From Alteripontixanthobacter sp. (GTDB lineage Bacteria; Pseudomonadota; Alphaproteobacteria; Sphingomonadales; Sphingomonadaceae): 64,000 nucleotides of DNA. Below, one piece after another: positions 54,508-63,777 of the stretch. Made by a program: the position numbers and the translations under genes. The stretch is taken from the NCBI GenBank assembly GCA_039968605.1, contig JBDVPM010000008.1, positions 124,001 through 188,000 on the forward strand, written 5' to 3'. The stretch's first letter is position 1; each line of letters begins with the position of its first letter. The notes beneath the pieces are model-generated. The model had not been told where the DNA came from, did no database searches, and was given only the letters and a program-made list of their open reading frames with translations.

Positions 54508-55500
54508 ATGGAGGAAGGCTTCGATCTTTGGGCCAATCCGTCCAGCCCCCATGCCGAGGGGCGCCGGGCGAAACAAGTATTGGAGGATGCAAGAGCGCGA
54601 GTGAAAGCCGCTCTGGACTGGGACGGCGAGGTGATTTTTACGAGCGGGGCGAGCGAGGCGTCGACGATGGCACTGGGTCAGGCCAAGGCTGGGGCGCGGT
54701 TGGTGAGCGCGGTAGAGCATGATGCCGTACTGCGCGCGGCACCGCAGGCCGAGCGATTGCCGGTGCTGGCGGACGGGGCGCTCGATCTGGATATTCTGGC
54801 CGAGGCAAGCGCGCGCGAAACGCCGCTGGTTGCGGTGCAGCAGCTGAATTCCGAAACCGGCAATCGGCAGGACCTGGCTGCGATTGGTGCTATCGTGCAC
54901 GAGGCGGGCGGATTGCTGTTGGCCGATTGCGCACAAAGCGCGGGGAAGCTGCCCATCCCGGACGCAGCCGATATGGCGATCGTCTCGGCCCACAAATTCG
55001 GCGGCCCGATCGGGATCGGGGCGCTGCTGCTGCGCGATTTCGCTATGCTGGAGCCCGCTGGCGGGCAGGAGCGCGGCTATCGCCGAGGTACGGAGAACCT
55101 ACCCGGGGCGCTCGGCATGACGGCTGCGCTGGAGGCGGCGAAGGGGCTTTATCTATCGCCCGCCGTGCTGACGGCTGACGAGGCGCTGGCGAGTGCGGTT
55201 CGCAGCGAAGATGGCGACTGGCTGGCCGACAGGCTTTCCAATCCTACCGCCTTCATTCGCGCGATGGCCAAACCGGCAATGTCGGCGCAGGCGCAGCTGA
55301 TGCGGCTCGACATGCTGGGTTTTGCGGTAAGCCAGGGCAGTGCCTGCTCGTCCGGCACGATGAAGGCCAGCCCCGTTCTCCAGGCGATGGGTGTGCCCGG
55401 CGATGCCGCGCAGCGCAGCATTCGGGTGAGCTATGGCTGGGACACCGTAGCCGATGAAGTGGAACGCTTTACCGAGGCGTGGGTAGGACTGGGGCAATGA
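54508..55500 (+). CDS. NifS-like cysteine desulfurase (first of a pair), unusual start
   Basis: The product has 330 residues from ATG 54508, but the family N-terminus is encoded upstream in the same frame. From 54451 the frame reads RIYLDHAATTRLRPEARAA, the usual opening of NifS/IscS proteins. That frame is open back to 54388 and has no ATG, GTG or TTG before 54508; GTT stands at 54442 and CTG at 54430. So translation uses a rare codon, a mutation has damaged the start, or there is a sequence error. The PLP lysine (VSAHKFGGPIGIG) and catalytic Cys region (SQGSACSSGTMKASPV) are intact. Its stop overlaps the next gene's ATG. Confidence 0.85.
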   Translation: MEEGFDLWANPSSPHAEGRRAKQVLEDARARVKAALDWDGEVIFTSGASEASTMALGQAKAGARLVSAVEHDAVLRAAPQAERLPVLADGALDLDILAEASARETPLVAVQQLNSETGNRQDLAAIGAIVHEAGGLLLADCAQSAGKLPIPDAADMAIVSAHKFGGPIGIGALLLRDFAMLEPAGGQERGYRRGTENLPGALGMTAALEAAKGLYLSPAVLTADEALASAVRSEDGDWLADRLSNPTAFIRAMAKPAMSAQAQLMRLDMLGFAVSQGSACSSGTMKASPVLQAMGVPGDAAQRSIRVSYGWDTVADEVERFTEAWVGLGQ

Positions 55501-56591
55501 TTTATCTCGATTACCAGGCCACAACGCCGCTGGCCCCCGAAGCGCGCGATGCGATGATGCAATGGCTCGACGGGCCGGATGGGCTGGGCTTCGGCAATCC
55601 GCATAGCGCGCACCGAATGGGGCGGCAGGCGGCGGCGGCGGTCGATCTGGCGCGCGACCGGGTGGCGAAACTGTTGCCGAGTGGCGGCAAGGTGATTTTT
55701 ACCAGCGGCGCGACCGAAGCGATCAATACCGCGATCAAGGGCACGTCAGGCGATGTCCTGACCTGCGCGAGCGAACACGCGGCAGTGCTCGATTGCGCCG
55801 CTCCGGTCGAAGCATCAGGACGCGCCTTCGATATCGCAGATGTGCGCGAAGACGGACAGGCCAGCCTCGATAATTTGCGAGCAGCCGCCAGCAAGAAAAC
55901 CGGTTTGATCGCCGCGATGGTGGTGAACAACGAAATCGGGGTGATCAACCCGATCGCGAATATCGTGCCGATCGCGCGGGAGAACGGCGCGTTGTTGCTG
56001 ACCGACGCGGTGCAGGCATTCGGACGTATCGTGATCCCGGGCGGAGTCGATTTCATCGCCGTATCAGCGCACAAGATCCACGGTCCCAAGGGCATCGGCG
56101 CGCTGTGGGTGCGCGATGGGGTGGATGTCGCACCGTTGCTGCATGGCGGCGGGCAGGAAAGCGATTTGCGTTCGGGCACTCTCAGCCCGGCTTTATGCGC
56201 AGGCTTCGGCGCGGCGGCGGAAGTTGCGGCGGAGCGGATGGACGAGGATGCCGAGCATATCCAGGCATTATGGAACAGGGCCCGCGAAATCCTCGGCAAA
56301 TGGACGATCAATGGTAGCGAGACCGCGCGCTGGCAGGGTAATCTGAACGTCCGGCGTGATGGGCTCGATGTGAGCCGCTTGATGAGTGATGTGCGCGACG
56401 TATGCTTTTCCGCCGGTAGCGCCTGCGCCAGCGGTTCGGGGCGCACTAGCCATGTGTTGCGGGCGCTCGGGTTGTCAGACGCCGAGGCGAAGAGCTCGAT
56501 CAGGCTCGGCTTTGGCCGTTATACCGAAATGGAAGAACTGGAAGAGGCGCTCGGCAAGATCGATGCCGCAGCCGAGGCGCAGGGATTGTGA
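55497..56591 (+). CDS. NifS-like cysteine desulfurase (second of a pair)
   Basis: The product has 364 residues from ATG 55497, overlapping the previous stop (ATGA). The N-terminus MIYLDYQATTPLAPEARDAM is complete. The PLP lysine lies in VSAHKIHGPKGIGAL and the active cysteine in FSAGSACASGSGRTSHVL. It takes sulfur from cysteine for Fe-S cluster or thio-cofactor assembly. It is a paralogue of the preceding gene, and is followed by a coupled [2Fe-2S] ferredoxin gene, suggesting a dedicated cluster-assembly set. No scaffold (iscU/sufB) is in view. Confidence 0.92.
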   Translation: MIYLDYQATTPLAPEARDAMMQWLDGPDGLGFGNPHSAHRMGRQAAAAVDLARDRVAKLLPSGGKVIFTSGATEAINTAIKGTSGDVLTCASEHAAVLDCAAPVEASGRAFDIADVREDGQASLDNLRAAASKKTGLIAAMVVNNEIGVINPIANIVPIARENGALLLTDAVQAFGRIVIPGGVDFIAVSAHKIHGPKGIGALWVRDGVDVAPLLHGGGQESDLRSGTLSPALCAGFGAAAEVAAERMDEDAEHIQALWNRAREILGKWTINGSETARWQGNLNVRRDGLDVSRLMSDVRDVCFSAGSACASGSGRTSHVLRALGLSDAEAKSSIRLGFGRYTEMEELEEALGKIDAAAEAQGL

Positions 56592-56923
56592 GCGTAGGCA
56601 TAACCTTCAAGTTGCCGGGTGGTGAAATCGTCGAGGCCCGTGCGGACGCTGGCGACAATTTGCTGCGCGTCGGTCAGGCGGCGGGCATGCCGCTGGAGGG
56701 TACATGCGAAGGTCAGATGGCCTGTTCCACCTGCCACGTGATCGTCGCGCCCGATTGGTTTGCGCGGCTGCCCGAGGCGAGCGAGGAAGAAGAGGACATG
56801 CTCGACCTCGCCGCATTCGTCGCGCGCACCAGCCGCCTGTCCTGCCAGATCACGCTGGAAGAAGGGCTGGACGGGCTGGAAGTCGCCATCCCGGCAGAAA
56901 GCCGCGACATGCGGCGGGATTAA
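56588..56923 (+). CDS. [2Fe-2S] ferredoxin, adrenodoxin type
   Basis: The product has 111 residues from a GTG whose GTGA overlaps the desulfurase stop. The cluster ligands are in EGTCEGQMACSTCHVIV (Cys39, Cys45, Cys48) and SRLSCQITLEEGLDGLEVAIP (fourth Cys near 85), the C-x5-C-x2-C...C spacing of the Isc/adrenodoxin family. These ferredoxins supply electrons for Fe-S assembly, which fits the two desulfurases upstream. The operon ends here with a strong hairpin. Confidence 0.92.
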   Translation: MSVGITFKLPGGEIVEARADAGDNLLRVGQAAGMPLEGTCEGQMACSTCHVIVAPDWFARLPEASEEEEDMLDLAAFVARTSRLSCQITLEEGLDGLEVAIPAESRDMRRD

Positions 56924-56958
56924 ACTGCCGCAGCTGAATTAAGGATCGCATACAGGAA

Positions 56959-56990
56959 AAGGCTCCATCGACATATGTCGACGGAGCCTT
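56959..56990 (+). terminator. Strong hairpin after the ferredoxin gene
   Basis: AAGGCTCC at 56959-56966 pairs with GGAGCCTT at 56983-56990, and inner TCGAC/GTCGA arms extend the stem around ATAT with one mismatch. The left side is preceded by GGAAAA and the right followed by CGTACT, without a long T-run. It lies between the ends of two convergent genes and may serve both. Confidence 0.7.
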
Positions 56991-57014
56991 CGTACTATGA
57001 AAGTCAGGCCTCGA

Positions 57015-57563
57015 TCAGGCGGTTTCGGGCACCTTTGCGCTCTCGACCGCTTCGATCAGCGCCTTGGAGAATGCCGGGATGTCGTCCGGGTTGCGGCTGG
57101 TGATCAGGTTGCCATCGGTGGCGACTTCCTGATCCACGACCTTGCCGCCTGCATTTGCAAGATCCTTGCGCAGCGAAGGCCAGCTGGTCACCGTCTTGCC
57201 GTCTACAAGGCCGGCATCGATCAGCAGCCAGGGCGCGTGGCAGATTGCGGCGATCGGCTTACCCGCCATACCAAATTCGCGAACGATGGCCACGGCGCGG
57301 TCATTCATGCGCAGGATATCGGGGTTCATCTGGCCGCCGGGTAGCATAAGCGCATCGAAACCCTCGCAGTTTTCGATATCGTCTACCGTCTTGTCGACCG
57401 AGACGCTTTCGCCCCAATTGCCGTCGTCCCAGCCCTTGATTTCGCCGCTTTCCAGGCTCACCACGGTGGTCTTGATGCCGGCATCTTCCAGGTTGGCCTT
57501 GGGCTTCATCAGCTCGGACTGTTCGAAGCCATCGGTGGCGAGGATCATTACGTGTTTCGTCAT
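57015..57563 (-). CDS. DJ-1/PfpI family protein
   Basis: The product has 182 residues. The nucleophile elbow is [14 protein letters not shown] with the reactive Cys near 107. [13 protein letters not shown] near the start carries the conserved glutamate, and [13 protein letters not shown] is the family oxyanion loop. PfpI/YajL-type members act as proteases, chaperones or glyoxalases (deglycases). No co-transcribed gene helps. The ATG has an AAAGGAAAT site. Confidence 0.92.
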   Translation of the reverse strand: MTKHVMILATDGFEQSELMKPKANLEDAGIKTTVVSLESGEIKGWDDGNWGESVSVDKTVDDIENCEGFDALMLPGGQMNPDILRMNDRAVAIVREFGMAGKPIAAICHAPWLLIDAGLVDGKTVTSWPSLRKDLANAGGKVVDQEVATDGNLITSRNPDDIPAFSKALIEAVESAKVPETA

Positions 57564-57661
57564 GTGGTATTTCCTTTGTTTGCTGTTGCCCGTTCAACGG
57601 GCGGGGACAGCGCAAAGTTCCGCGTTGTTTGGTCAGCCGTGCAAGTGATAGGGCGAGCCGC

Positions 57662-59980
57662 ATGAGCGTGACCGAAACCGATTTGCCTGCTGAAGATCCT
57701 TTCGATGCCATTGTGGATGCGCCGTTCGATAGCGCCCTGTCGGAACGCTACCTCGTCTATGCCCTGTCCACGATCACGGCCCGCTCGCTGCCCGATCTGC
57801 GCGACGGGTTGAAGCCGGTGCACCGCCGCCTGTTGTGGACGATGCGGCAATTGAAGCTGGACCCGAGCAATACCTTCAAGAAATCCGCCCGCGTGGTGGG
57901 CGAGGTGATCGGCAAGTATCACCCGCATGGCGATACCGCCGCCTATGACGCGATGGTGCGGCTCGCCCAGGATTTCGCGCTGCGCTATCCGCTGGTGGAA
58001 GGGCAGGGTAATTTCGGCAATATCGACGGGGATAATGCCGCTGCCTATCGCTATACCGAAGCGCGCCTGACCAAGACCGCGATGCAGCTGATGGAAGGGC
58101 TGGATGCGGGTACGGTCGATTTCATCCCGACCTATAATGGCGAGGAGGAAGAGCCCGAGCTGATGCCCGGCCTGTTCCCCAACTTGCTGGCCAACGGGGC
58201 GAGCGGGATTGCCGTGGGCATGGCGACCAATATTCCCAGCCATAATGTTGCGGAAATTATCGATGCCACGCTCGAGCTGATCGATAATCCCGCCGCGGAG
58301 CACGACCGCCTGATGGAGCTTTTCCACGGCCCAGACCTGCCCACCGGCGGGTTGATCGTGGACAATGCGGCCGCGATTTCGAAGGCTTATGAGACGGGGC
58401 GCGGATCGTTCCGCGTGCGTGGCCGCTTCCATGCAGCCGAGGCGGACAAGGCAGAAGACCGCGAAGCCGGGATCGAGCGGCTGGGCGGCGGGCAATATCA
58501 GCTGGTCGTTTCCGAAATCCCCTACCAAGTGCAAAAGGGCAAGCTGATCGAGCAGATCGCTGCGCTGATCGGGGACAAGAAGCTGCCGATCCTGGAAGAC
58601 GTGCGCGACGAGAGCGACGAGAATATCAGGCTGGTGCTGGTCCCGCGCAACCGCAATGTCGATCCCGAATTGCTCAAGGAATCGCTCTATAAGCTGACAG
58701 ATCTGGAAACGCGCTTCGGCCTCAATCTCAACGTGCTCGACGCAACGCACACCCCGATGGTGATGGGGCTGAAGGAACTGCTGGGCCATTGGGTCGCCAG
58801 CCAGATCGAGATCCTACAACGCCGCGCCACGCACCGACTGGAGAAGATCGCGAACCGGCTGGAGCTGGTCGAAGGTTATCTCAAGGCATTCCTCAACCTC
58901 GACCGTGTGATCGAGATCATCCGTACCGAGGATGAGCCGAAAGCGGTGATGATTACCGAGTTCGAACTGACCGACCGGCAGGCCGAGGCGATCCTCAACA
59001 TGCGGCTGCGGTCTTTGCGCAAGCTGGAGGAGATGCAGCTGCGCGGCGAACAAGGCGATTTGCTGAAAGAACGCGAGGAGCTGGAAACCCTGCTCGGTTC
59101 GCCCGCCCGCCAGCGCACCCGTCTGAAGCGCGACCTGAAGAATCTGCGCAAGGATTATGCCAAGGACACGCCGCTGGGCGCTCGCCGTACGACGATTGCG
59201 GAGGCCGCTCCGGCGGTCGAGTTTTCGATGGATGCGATGATCGAGAAGGAGCCGGTGACGGTGCTGCTCAGCCAGAAGGGCTGGATCCGCGCGGCGAAGG
59301 GCCATGTCGATCTCGGCGATGACGGGCTGGGGTCCAGCTTCAAGTACAAGGAGGGCGATGGGCCGGCCTTCGCGCTCCATGCCCAAACCACCGACAAGTT
59401 GCTGGTGGCGGCCGACAACGGACGTTTTTACACGCTGGGCGCGGACAAGCTGCCCGGCGCGCGCGGGTTTGGCGAGCCGATTCGCACGATGGTCGATATC
59501 GATGCCGAGGCCGGGATCGCGGCGATGATCCTGCACCGTTCGAAGGGTCAACTGCTGCTGGCGGCGAGCTCGGGCAAGGGCTTCGCGGCGGAAACAGACG
59601 AACTGCTCGCCGAAACCCGAAAAGGCCGCCAGGTGGTCAATGTAAAGGATGGCAAGCTGGCGGTGGTGCATCCCATCGCGCCGGAACACGATCACATTGC
59701 GGTGGTGGGTGACAACCGCAAGCTGGTGGTATTCAATCTGGAGGAGCTGCCGCTGATGGCGCGCGGGCAGGGCGTGATGCTGCAACGGTACCGCCCGGGG
59801 GCGGAAGGGGGCGGCCTGTCCGACGCCACGACCTTCAAGCTCGAAGATGGGCTAAGCTGGCAAATGGGCGGCAAGGGTGACCGCACCCGTACCGAAACCG
59901 ATATCTGGCAATGGAAAGTAGCGCGCGGCGCAGCGGGCCGTCTGCCGCCGCAAGGCTTCCCCAGGGACAACCGGTTCTAG
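57662..59980 (+). CDS. parC: DNA topoisomerase IV subunit A
   Basis: The product has 772 residues from ATG 57662, which has a GGGCGA site; an in-frame start 33 bases upstream adds unrelated residues. The catalytic tyrosine is Tyr131 in YRYTEARLT, and the quinolone-resistance region reads [16 protein letters not shown], with Thr and Asp where E. coli ParC has Ser80 and Glu84. A C-terminal beta-propeller (~500-745) lacks the GyrA box, supporting ParC over GyrA. It decatenates daughter chromosomes. It ends with a GC hairpin. Confidence 0.95.
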   Translation: MSVTETDLPAEDPFDAIVDAPFDSALSERYLVYALSTITARSLPDLRDGLKPVHRRLLWTMRQLKLDPSNTFKKSARVVGEVIGKYHPHGDTAAYDAMVRLAQDFALRYPLVEGQGNFGNIDGDNAAAYRYTEARLTKTAMQLMEGLDAGTVDFIPTYNGEEEEPELMPGLFPNLLANGASGIAVGMATNIPSHNVAEIIDATLELIDNPAAEHDRLMELFHGPDLPTGGLIVDNAAAISKAYETGRGSFRVRGRFHAAEADKAEDREAGIERLGGGQYQLVVSEIPYQVQKGKLIEQIAALIGDKKLPILEDVRDESDENIRLVLVPRNRNVDPELLKESLYKLTDLETRFGLNLNVLDATHTPMVMGLKELLGHWVASQIEILQRRATHRLEKIANRLELVEGYLKAFLNLDRVIEIIRTEDEPKAVMITEFELTDRQAEAILNMRLRSLRKLEEMQLRGEQGDLLKEREELETLLGSPARQRTRLKRDLKNLRKDYAKDTPLGARRTTIAEAAPAVEFSMDAMIEKEPVTVLLSQKGWIRAAKGHVDLGDDGLGSSFKYKEGDGPAFALHAQTTDKLLVAADNGRFYTLGADKLPGARGFGEPIRTMVDIDAEAGIAAMILHRSKGQLLLAASSGKGFAAETDELLAETRKGRQVVNVKDGKLAVVHPIAPEHDHIAVVGDNRKLVVFNLEELPLMARGQGVMLQRYRPGAEGGGLSDATTFKLEDGLSWQMGGKGDRTRTETDIWQWKVARGAAGRLPPQGFPRDNRF

Positions 59981-59990
59981 CCATACAAAA

Positions 59991-60018
59991 GGGCCGGCAG
60001 CGTTTCCGCCGCCGGCCC
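59991..60018 (+). terminator. GC-rich hairpin after parC
   Basis: GGGCCGGC at 59991-59998 pairs with GCCGGCCC at 60011-60018 around a 12-base loop, beginning ten bases past the parC stop. TCGCTCGTC follows with no T-run. It also lies at the end of the convergent PRC-barrel-like gene. Confidence 0.65.
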
Positions 60019-60043
60019 CTCGCTCGTCATGGATAAGGGCGCG

Positions 60044-60556
60044 TTACTCGCTGCCCACCTCTGCCGAAGCTTCGACGATCTGCGCCATGGTCAGGCGGGC
60101 CATCAGGCCGTGATCGGAAGTGGTGAAATATTCGCGCGGCAGGGTGACGCGGTTGGTATCGTCACCACCGCGGGCGATCACGATATTATCGGCCACGACG
60201 TCCACGATCGGGCCGAGCGCCTGGTGATCGGCGGTCATCACGGCAGCGCCGGTAACCAGCGCGGCATCGCGCGTTGCGGCAGCTTCGGCCAGCTGTGCAT
60301 CGACCATCGTGTCGAGTTGCACCTTGGTCACCGTGATGGTCGGACCCGCTTCGCCCACGCCGTACATGTCGGCGCCCAGCGGGATCTGGTGCTTGCCGGT
60401 ATCGAGAACCGTCTGGCCGTTTTCGACCTCGACAATGGTGCCAACCATATTGCCTTCGGGGCCGGTTACGGTGGCTCCGGTCACGACACTGTCGTTTGCG
60501 AGGGCGGGCGTAGCTGCAAGGACCAGCGCCGCGACTGCCGGTTTAACGAATTTCAT
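60044..60556 (-). CDS. Secreted protein with two PRC-barrel-like repeats
   Basis: The product has 170 residues. Residues 1-20 are a Sec signal peptide (VAALVLAATPALA). The mature part has two similar halves, each starting with GATVTGPEGNMVGTIVEVENG or GAAVMTADHQALGPIVDVVADN, followed by an ARG/LP strand, as in PRC-barrel domains. A helical C-terminus follows. It is presumably periplasmic. Function is unknown; there is no operon partner and it converges on parC. Confidence 0.75.
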   Translation of the reverse strand: MKFVKPAVAALVLAATPALANDSVVTGATVTGPEGNMVGTIVEVENGQTVLDTGKHQIPLGADMYGVGEAGPTITVTKVQLDTMVDAQLAEAAATRDAALVTGAAVMTADHQALGPIVDVVADNIVIARGGDDTNRVTLPREYFTTSDHGLMARLTMAQIVEASAEVGSE

Positions 60557-60785
60557 ATAATCAACTCCAAGAACTTGTTCGGTGTAAGCGTCCCCACCCG
60601 CGGCAAGCGCGATGCGAAAATCGCAAGGTTTCTAAAAGAGCGCCGCCCGGTGGCATCACCGCGCGGCCTGCCGATCCGGCGTGCTGCGGACCAAGCGCTT
60701 GCTCTATTGCGAGGCTCACCGAAATTGGCAAGCCCGGTCCGTCACTATTGGCGGAGCGTAGCTTAAAGCTGGCTGAATTGCCCGG

Positions 60786-61988
60786 TCAGCCCCGGCCCGG
60801 TGAATTTTCCAGCGCCTCGTCCAGCAGCGCTTCGACCCGGCTGCGTGGGGGGAAACCTTCGGCGACCCAGCGATCCTCGACCGCGCGCAATATACGGGCG
60901 ACCTCCGGCCCGGCCCCGATGCCGCGCGCGACGATCTCGCCGCCCTTGAGCGGAAGGCGCGGAACCTCCCAGCCTTTCAGGGGCGCCGTGGGTGCACTTT
61001 GCAATAACAACCGGTCGCGCGCGCATTCCAGCCCTGCGCGATAGGCCAAAGCGCGCGGCTGCTCGATATCGGATGGCCCGCGTGCCGCAGCGCATGCGAG
61101 CCGTTCGCGCTGCGCCCGCGACAACCGCAGGCGCACGGCTACCGTCTTGGCGATTTCGGGAGCAGCGGGCAGCAATGCGGCGAGGCGGCGCAGGCCGTCG
61201 GGCGAGGTCTGGTCTGCTTGCTCCGTCTCGATCAGCTGCGCGAGCGTTTGGACCTGTGCCAGTCCGGCCTCGGGAAGGATGACCGGGAGGACCCCCAGGC
61301 TGTTCATCCTCTCGATGGTCGCGCCGGGACCCGGCAGCGACAGCAGTGCAAGCAACTCGCCCGCCACCCGCTCGCGGCTGAGCCCTTTCATGGTCGCGGC
61401 CAGCTCGGCGCAGGCCTCCTCCGCCTCCTCGTCAAGCTGCGCTCCGAAGCGCGCCTGGAACCGGAAATAGCGCAGGATTCGCAAGTGATCCTCGCGGATG
61501 CGCTGGCGGGCATCGCCGATGAAACGTACCCGCCGCCCCTGCAGATCGGCCAGTCCGCCGAAATAATCGCTAATCTCCAGCGTGCCGGGATGCGCGTAGA
61601 GCGCGTTGATCGTGAAATCGCGCCGCGCGGCATCCTCGCGCCAATGCTGCGCGAAACTTATCGTGGCGCGGCGCCCATCGGTCGACACATCGTGACGCAG
61701 GGTGGTGATCTCTACCGGGCCGCCGGGCAAAATGGCAGTAACGGTGCCGTGATCGATCCCGGTGGGCACCGCGCGGATATCGGCCTTGGCGCAGGCGTCC
61801 ATTACCGCCTCGGGACGAAGCGGGGTTGCGGCATCGACATCGCGCACCGGCGCATTCAGCAGCGTATCGCGCACTGCGCCGCCCACCCAGCGCAGATTGT
61901 CGGCGCCCAATGCTTCGACAAGCCTCGCCAGGTCGCTGCGCTGCGTCCATTCGGCGGCGGGCAAAGTGTCTGGGAGATTATCGCTCAT
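60786..61988 (-). CDS. cca: CCA-adding tRNA nucleotidyltransferase
   Basis: The product has 400 residues. The class II nucleotidyltransferase signature is WVGGAVRDTLLNAPVRDVDAATP near 35-57 (GGAVRD and DxD), followed by KISF-like RRDFTINALYAHP and RRVRFIGDARQRIREDHLRILRYFRF. It builds or repairs the 3' CCA of tRNAs; the bacterial family also contains poly(A) polymerases, but the tRNA in this window encodes its own CCA, so repair is likely. The ATG overlaps the Nudix gene end by 11 bases. Confidence 0.93.
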   Translation of the reverse strand: MSDNLPDTLPAAEWTQRSDLARLVEALGADNLRWVGGAVRDTLLNAPVRDVDAATPLRPEAVMDACAKADIRAVPTGIDHGTVTAILPGGPVEITTLRHDVSTDGRRATISFAQHWREDAARRDFTINALYAHPGTLEISDYFGGLADLQGRRVRFIGDARQRIREDHLRILRYFRFQARFGAQLDEEAEEACAELAATMKGLSRERVAGELLALLSLPGPGATIERMNSLGVLPVILPEAGLAQVQTLAQLIETEQADQTSPDGLRRLAALLPAAPEIAKTVAVRLRLSRAQRERLACAAARGPSDIEQPRALAYRAGLECARDRLLLQSAPTAPLKGWEVPRLPLKGGEIVARGIGAGPEVARILRAVEDRWVAEGFPPRSRVEALLDEALENSPGRG

Positions 61989-62610
61989 CGAATACCGCCT
62001 CCACGCTCATCCGGCGCGACAGGTTGGCGATAATCGCGGCGGTCACACCCCAGATGCGAAAGCCGCTATAATCCAATTCGAGATAGCGCCGCGCCGCCCC
62101 GCGCCAGAACACCTCATGCTCCTGCCAATGCGTCCGGTCGAGCATCAGTCGTAGCGGCGCCTCGAACCATGCCTCCACTTCGCGGGGATCCGGCGCGAGG
62201 GCGAGATCGTGCGGAATCACCGCAAGAACCGGGGTTACGTCGAAGCCCGTCCCGGTCTGATATCGATCGGTCGTGCCGATCACGCGCACATCGCGCGGGC
62301 GGATCGACAGCTCCTCTTCCGCCTCGCGCAATGCGGCTTCCACCGCGCTTTCGCCGGGTTCCAGCTTGCCACCGGGAAAAGCAACCTGGCCGGGATGATC
62401 GCGCATGGTGGTGGGGCGCTGGGTCAGGATCATGCCGGGTTCGCCCTCACTGCCGGTGCGGTCGGTAACCGCGATCAACACGGCGGCATCGGCTGTGCGC
62501 TCGGCAATGGCAAAGCGTTCGTCGCTCAGCAGCCCGTCTACCGGCTCTCGGTGGCCATCCTCGAACAATCTAGCGAGCCGGGTAAATAGCGCACTGTCGG
62601 ACACGGTCAT
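61978..62610 (-). CDS. Nudix hydrolase, CoA diphosphatase type (NudL-like)
   Basis: The product has 210 residues from ATG 62610, which overlaps the DUF1285 stop (ATGA); a longer frame to 62928 only runs through the neighbouring gene. It has the CoAse-type LTQRPTTMRDHPGQVAFPGGKLEPGE-like preface followed by the Nudix box (VEAALREAEEEL). Enzymes of this subgroup split CoA and acyl-CoA to phosphopantetheine and 3',5'-ADP. It is upstream of cca in a four-gene run. Confidence 0.9.
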   Translation of the reverse strand: MTVSDSALFTRLARLFEDGHREPVDGLLSDERFAIAERTADAAVLIAVTDRTGSEGEPGMILTQRPTTMRDHPGQVAFPGGKLEPGESAVEAALREAEEELSIRPRDVRVIGTTDRYQTGTGFDVTPVLAVIPHDLALAPDPREVEAWFEAPLRLMLDRTHWQEHEVFWRGAARRYLELDYSGFRIWGVTAAIIANLSRRMSVEAVFDER

Positions 62611-63161
62611 GCCGGTAGCAGGGAGAATGTCTCGCCGTCGCTGGTGACGGTCCAGCGATCGCCCTGCGCCAGTTCGGCCAGCTGAAGATATGTCGATCGG
62701 TTGAGCCGGGCTTCGCAGCCATGGCGAACCTGTAGATAGAGCGCGGGCGTCTCCGCCTCGCCGCGCGCGCTCAGGCGGTGGTCCGGCCCGGCCAGCACCA
62801 CCTCGTCGGTATTGAGGCGGAAGGCCAGCACGTCTCGGCCATCCTCGCAGCGCCGCGTCACATCGGTGGCGATAAAGGCGGCATCCTCCACCTCCACGGT
62901 GAGTTTCTGCACCGGGGTAACCAGCCAATGCTGGCCGCTATCGTCGCGGCTGAGCAATCCGGCAAAGGCGCGGACCATGGCGTGCCGCGTGATCTCGCTG
63001 CCCTCGTGATACCAGCGGCCATCGGCGGCGATACGCATATGGCTGTCGCCGGAATGCTCCGGTTCCCATTGTTCGACTGGAGGGAGTTTGCGCGAGGCGA
63101 CCGCCTCGGCCAGTTGGGCGAGCGACAATCCGGCGATTTCAGGAGGGGGTTCGTATGGCAT
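62607..63161 (-). CDS. DUF1285 family protein
   Basis: The product has 184 residues from ATG 63161; an in-frame TTG at 63197 is less likely. It contains the DUF1285 pattern with HSGDSHMRIAADGRWYHEGSEITRHAMVRAF near 36-66, then LVTPVQKLTVEVEDAAFIATDV and FRLNTDEVVLAGPDHRLS. The family has two small beta-rich domains and unknown function. It is coupled by overlap with the Nudix gene and lies 45 bases after the acetyltransferase stop. Confidence 0.9.
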   Translation of the reverse strand: MPYEPPPEIAGLSLAQLAEAVASRKLPPVEQWEPEHSGDSHMRIAADGRWYHEGSEITRHAMVRAFAGLLSRDDSGQHWLVTPVQKLTVEVEDAAFIATDVTRRCEDGRDVLAFRLNTDEVVLAGPDHRLSARGEAETPALYLQVRHGCEARLNRSTYLQLAELAQGDRWTVTSDGETFSLLPA

Positions 63162-63206
63162 CGCCGTGTCGATGGCAGATCGCGCGCGGCGCCTCAACCT
63201 CGCTGC

Positions 63207-63713
63207 TCAATGCGGCCACGGCCCCAACATCCCCTCGGCAGGCAGGATGGCGGGATTATCGCAGCGCACCAGCAGCCGCGCCGGATCGTATGGACCGGGA
63301 CAGTGCCAGCCTGCGCTAGGTTCGGCAGTAAATCCGAAGAAACGGCCGTAATATTCCGGATCGCCGATCATAACTTGCGGCAGCGGCTTGTCGCCCAGAG
63401 CATCGAGCGTGGCAATCATCAGCGCCTTGCCGAATCCCGTTCCCTGATAGGCGGGGTCCACCGCAACCGGCCCTATCATTACCAGCGGGTGCGCCCGCCC
63501 TTCCGGATCGGTCAGCGCAGCAGGCCAGGCCTGGATGGTCCCAGCCAGATAGTCTTCATCATCCAGCGCGGCAAAGCTGAGCGCGGGTAGCCAGTCCAGC
63601 CCTTCGCGAATGCGGTAGGCGGTGCGCGCGTGCCTATCTGGGCCGAAAGCACGGTCGAGCAATTGTTCGATCAGCTGCGCATCTGCCGCTGCAAGGGGAA
63701 CGATGGTGGCCAT
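63207..63713 (-). CDS. GNAT family N-acetyltransferase
   Basis: The product has 168 residues. The acetyl-CoA loop is VDPAYQGTGFGKALMIATLDAL near 85-107 (QGxGxG/A form), and VMIGPVAVDPAY precedes it. The fold is compact and lacks extra domains. The YyGrFGF segment (DPEYYGRFFGF) near 132 is typical of the YhbS-like branch. Acceptor unknown. It is first in the minus-strand run GNAT-DUF1285-Nudix-cca. Confidence 0.9.
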   Translation of the reverse strand: MATIVPLAAADAQLIEQLLDRAFGPDRHARTAYRIREGLDWLPALSFAALDDEDYLAGTIQAWPAALTDPEGRAHPLVMIGPVAVDPAYQGTGFGKALMIATLDALGDKPLPQVMIGDPEYYGRFFGFTAEPSAGWHCPGPYDPARLLVRCDNPAILPAEGMLGPWPH

Positions 63714-63777
63714 AGCGCGCGGCGCATAAGTGCCGCATTCGCGTTTGTCGATCAGTTAGGCCCGTCGGTCGAGAAGG

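Noticed and set aside
57917-57965. Quinolone-resistance change in ParC
   Set aside because: Thr and Asp at the Ser80/Glu84 positions are conservative and may be the natural state of this lineage, so no resistance claim is made.
57560-58789. 409-codon minus-strand open frame opposite parC
   Set aside because: It is antisense to the ParC catalytic domain with no recognisable features.
60557-60785. 229-base gap between the PRC-barrel-like gene and cca
   Set aside because: Checked for small genes and RNA structures; nothing convincing was found.
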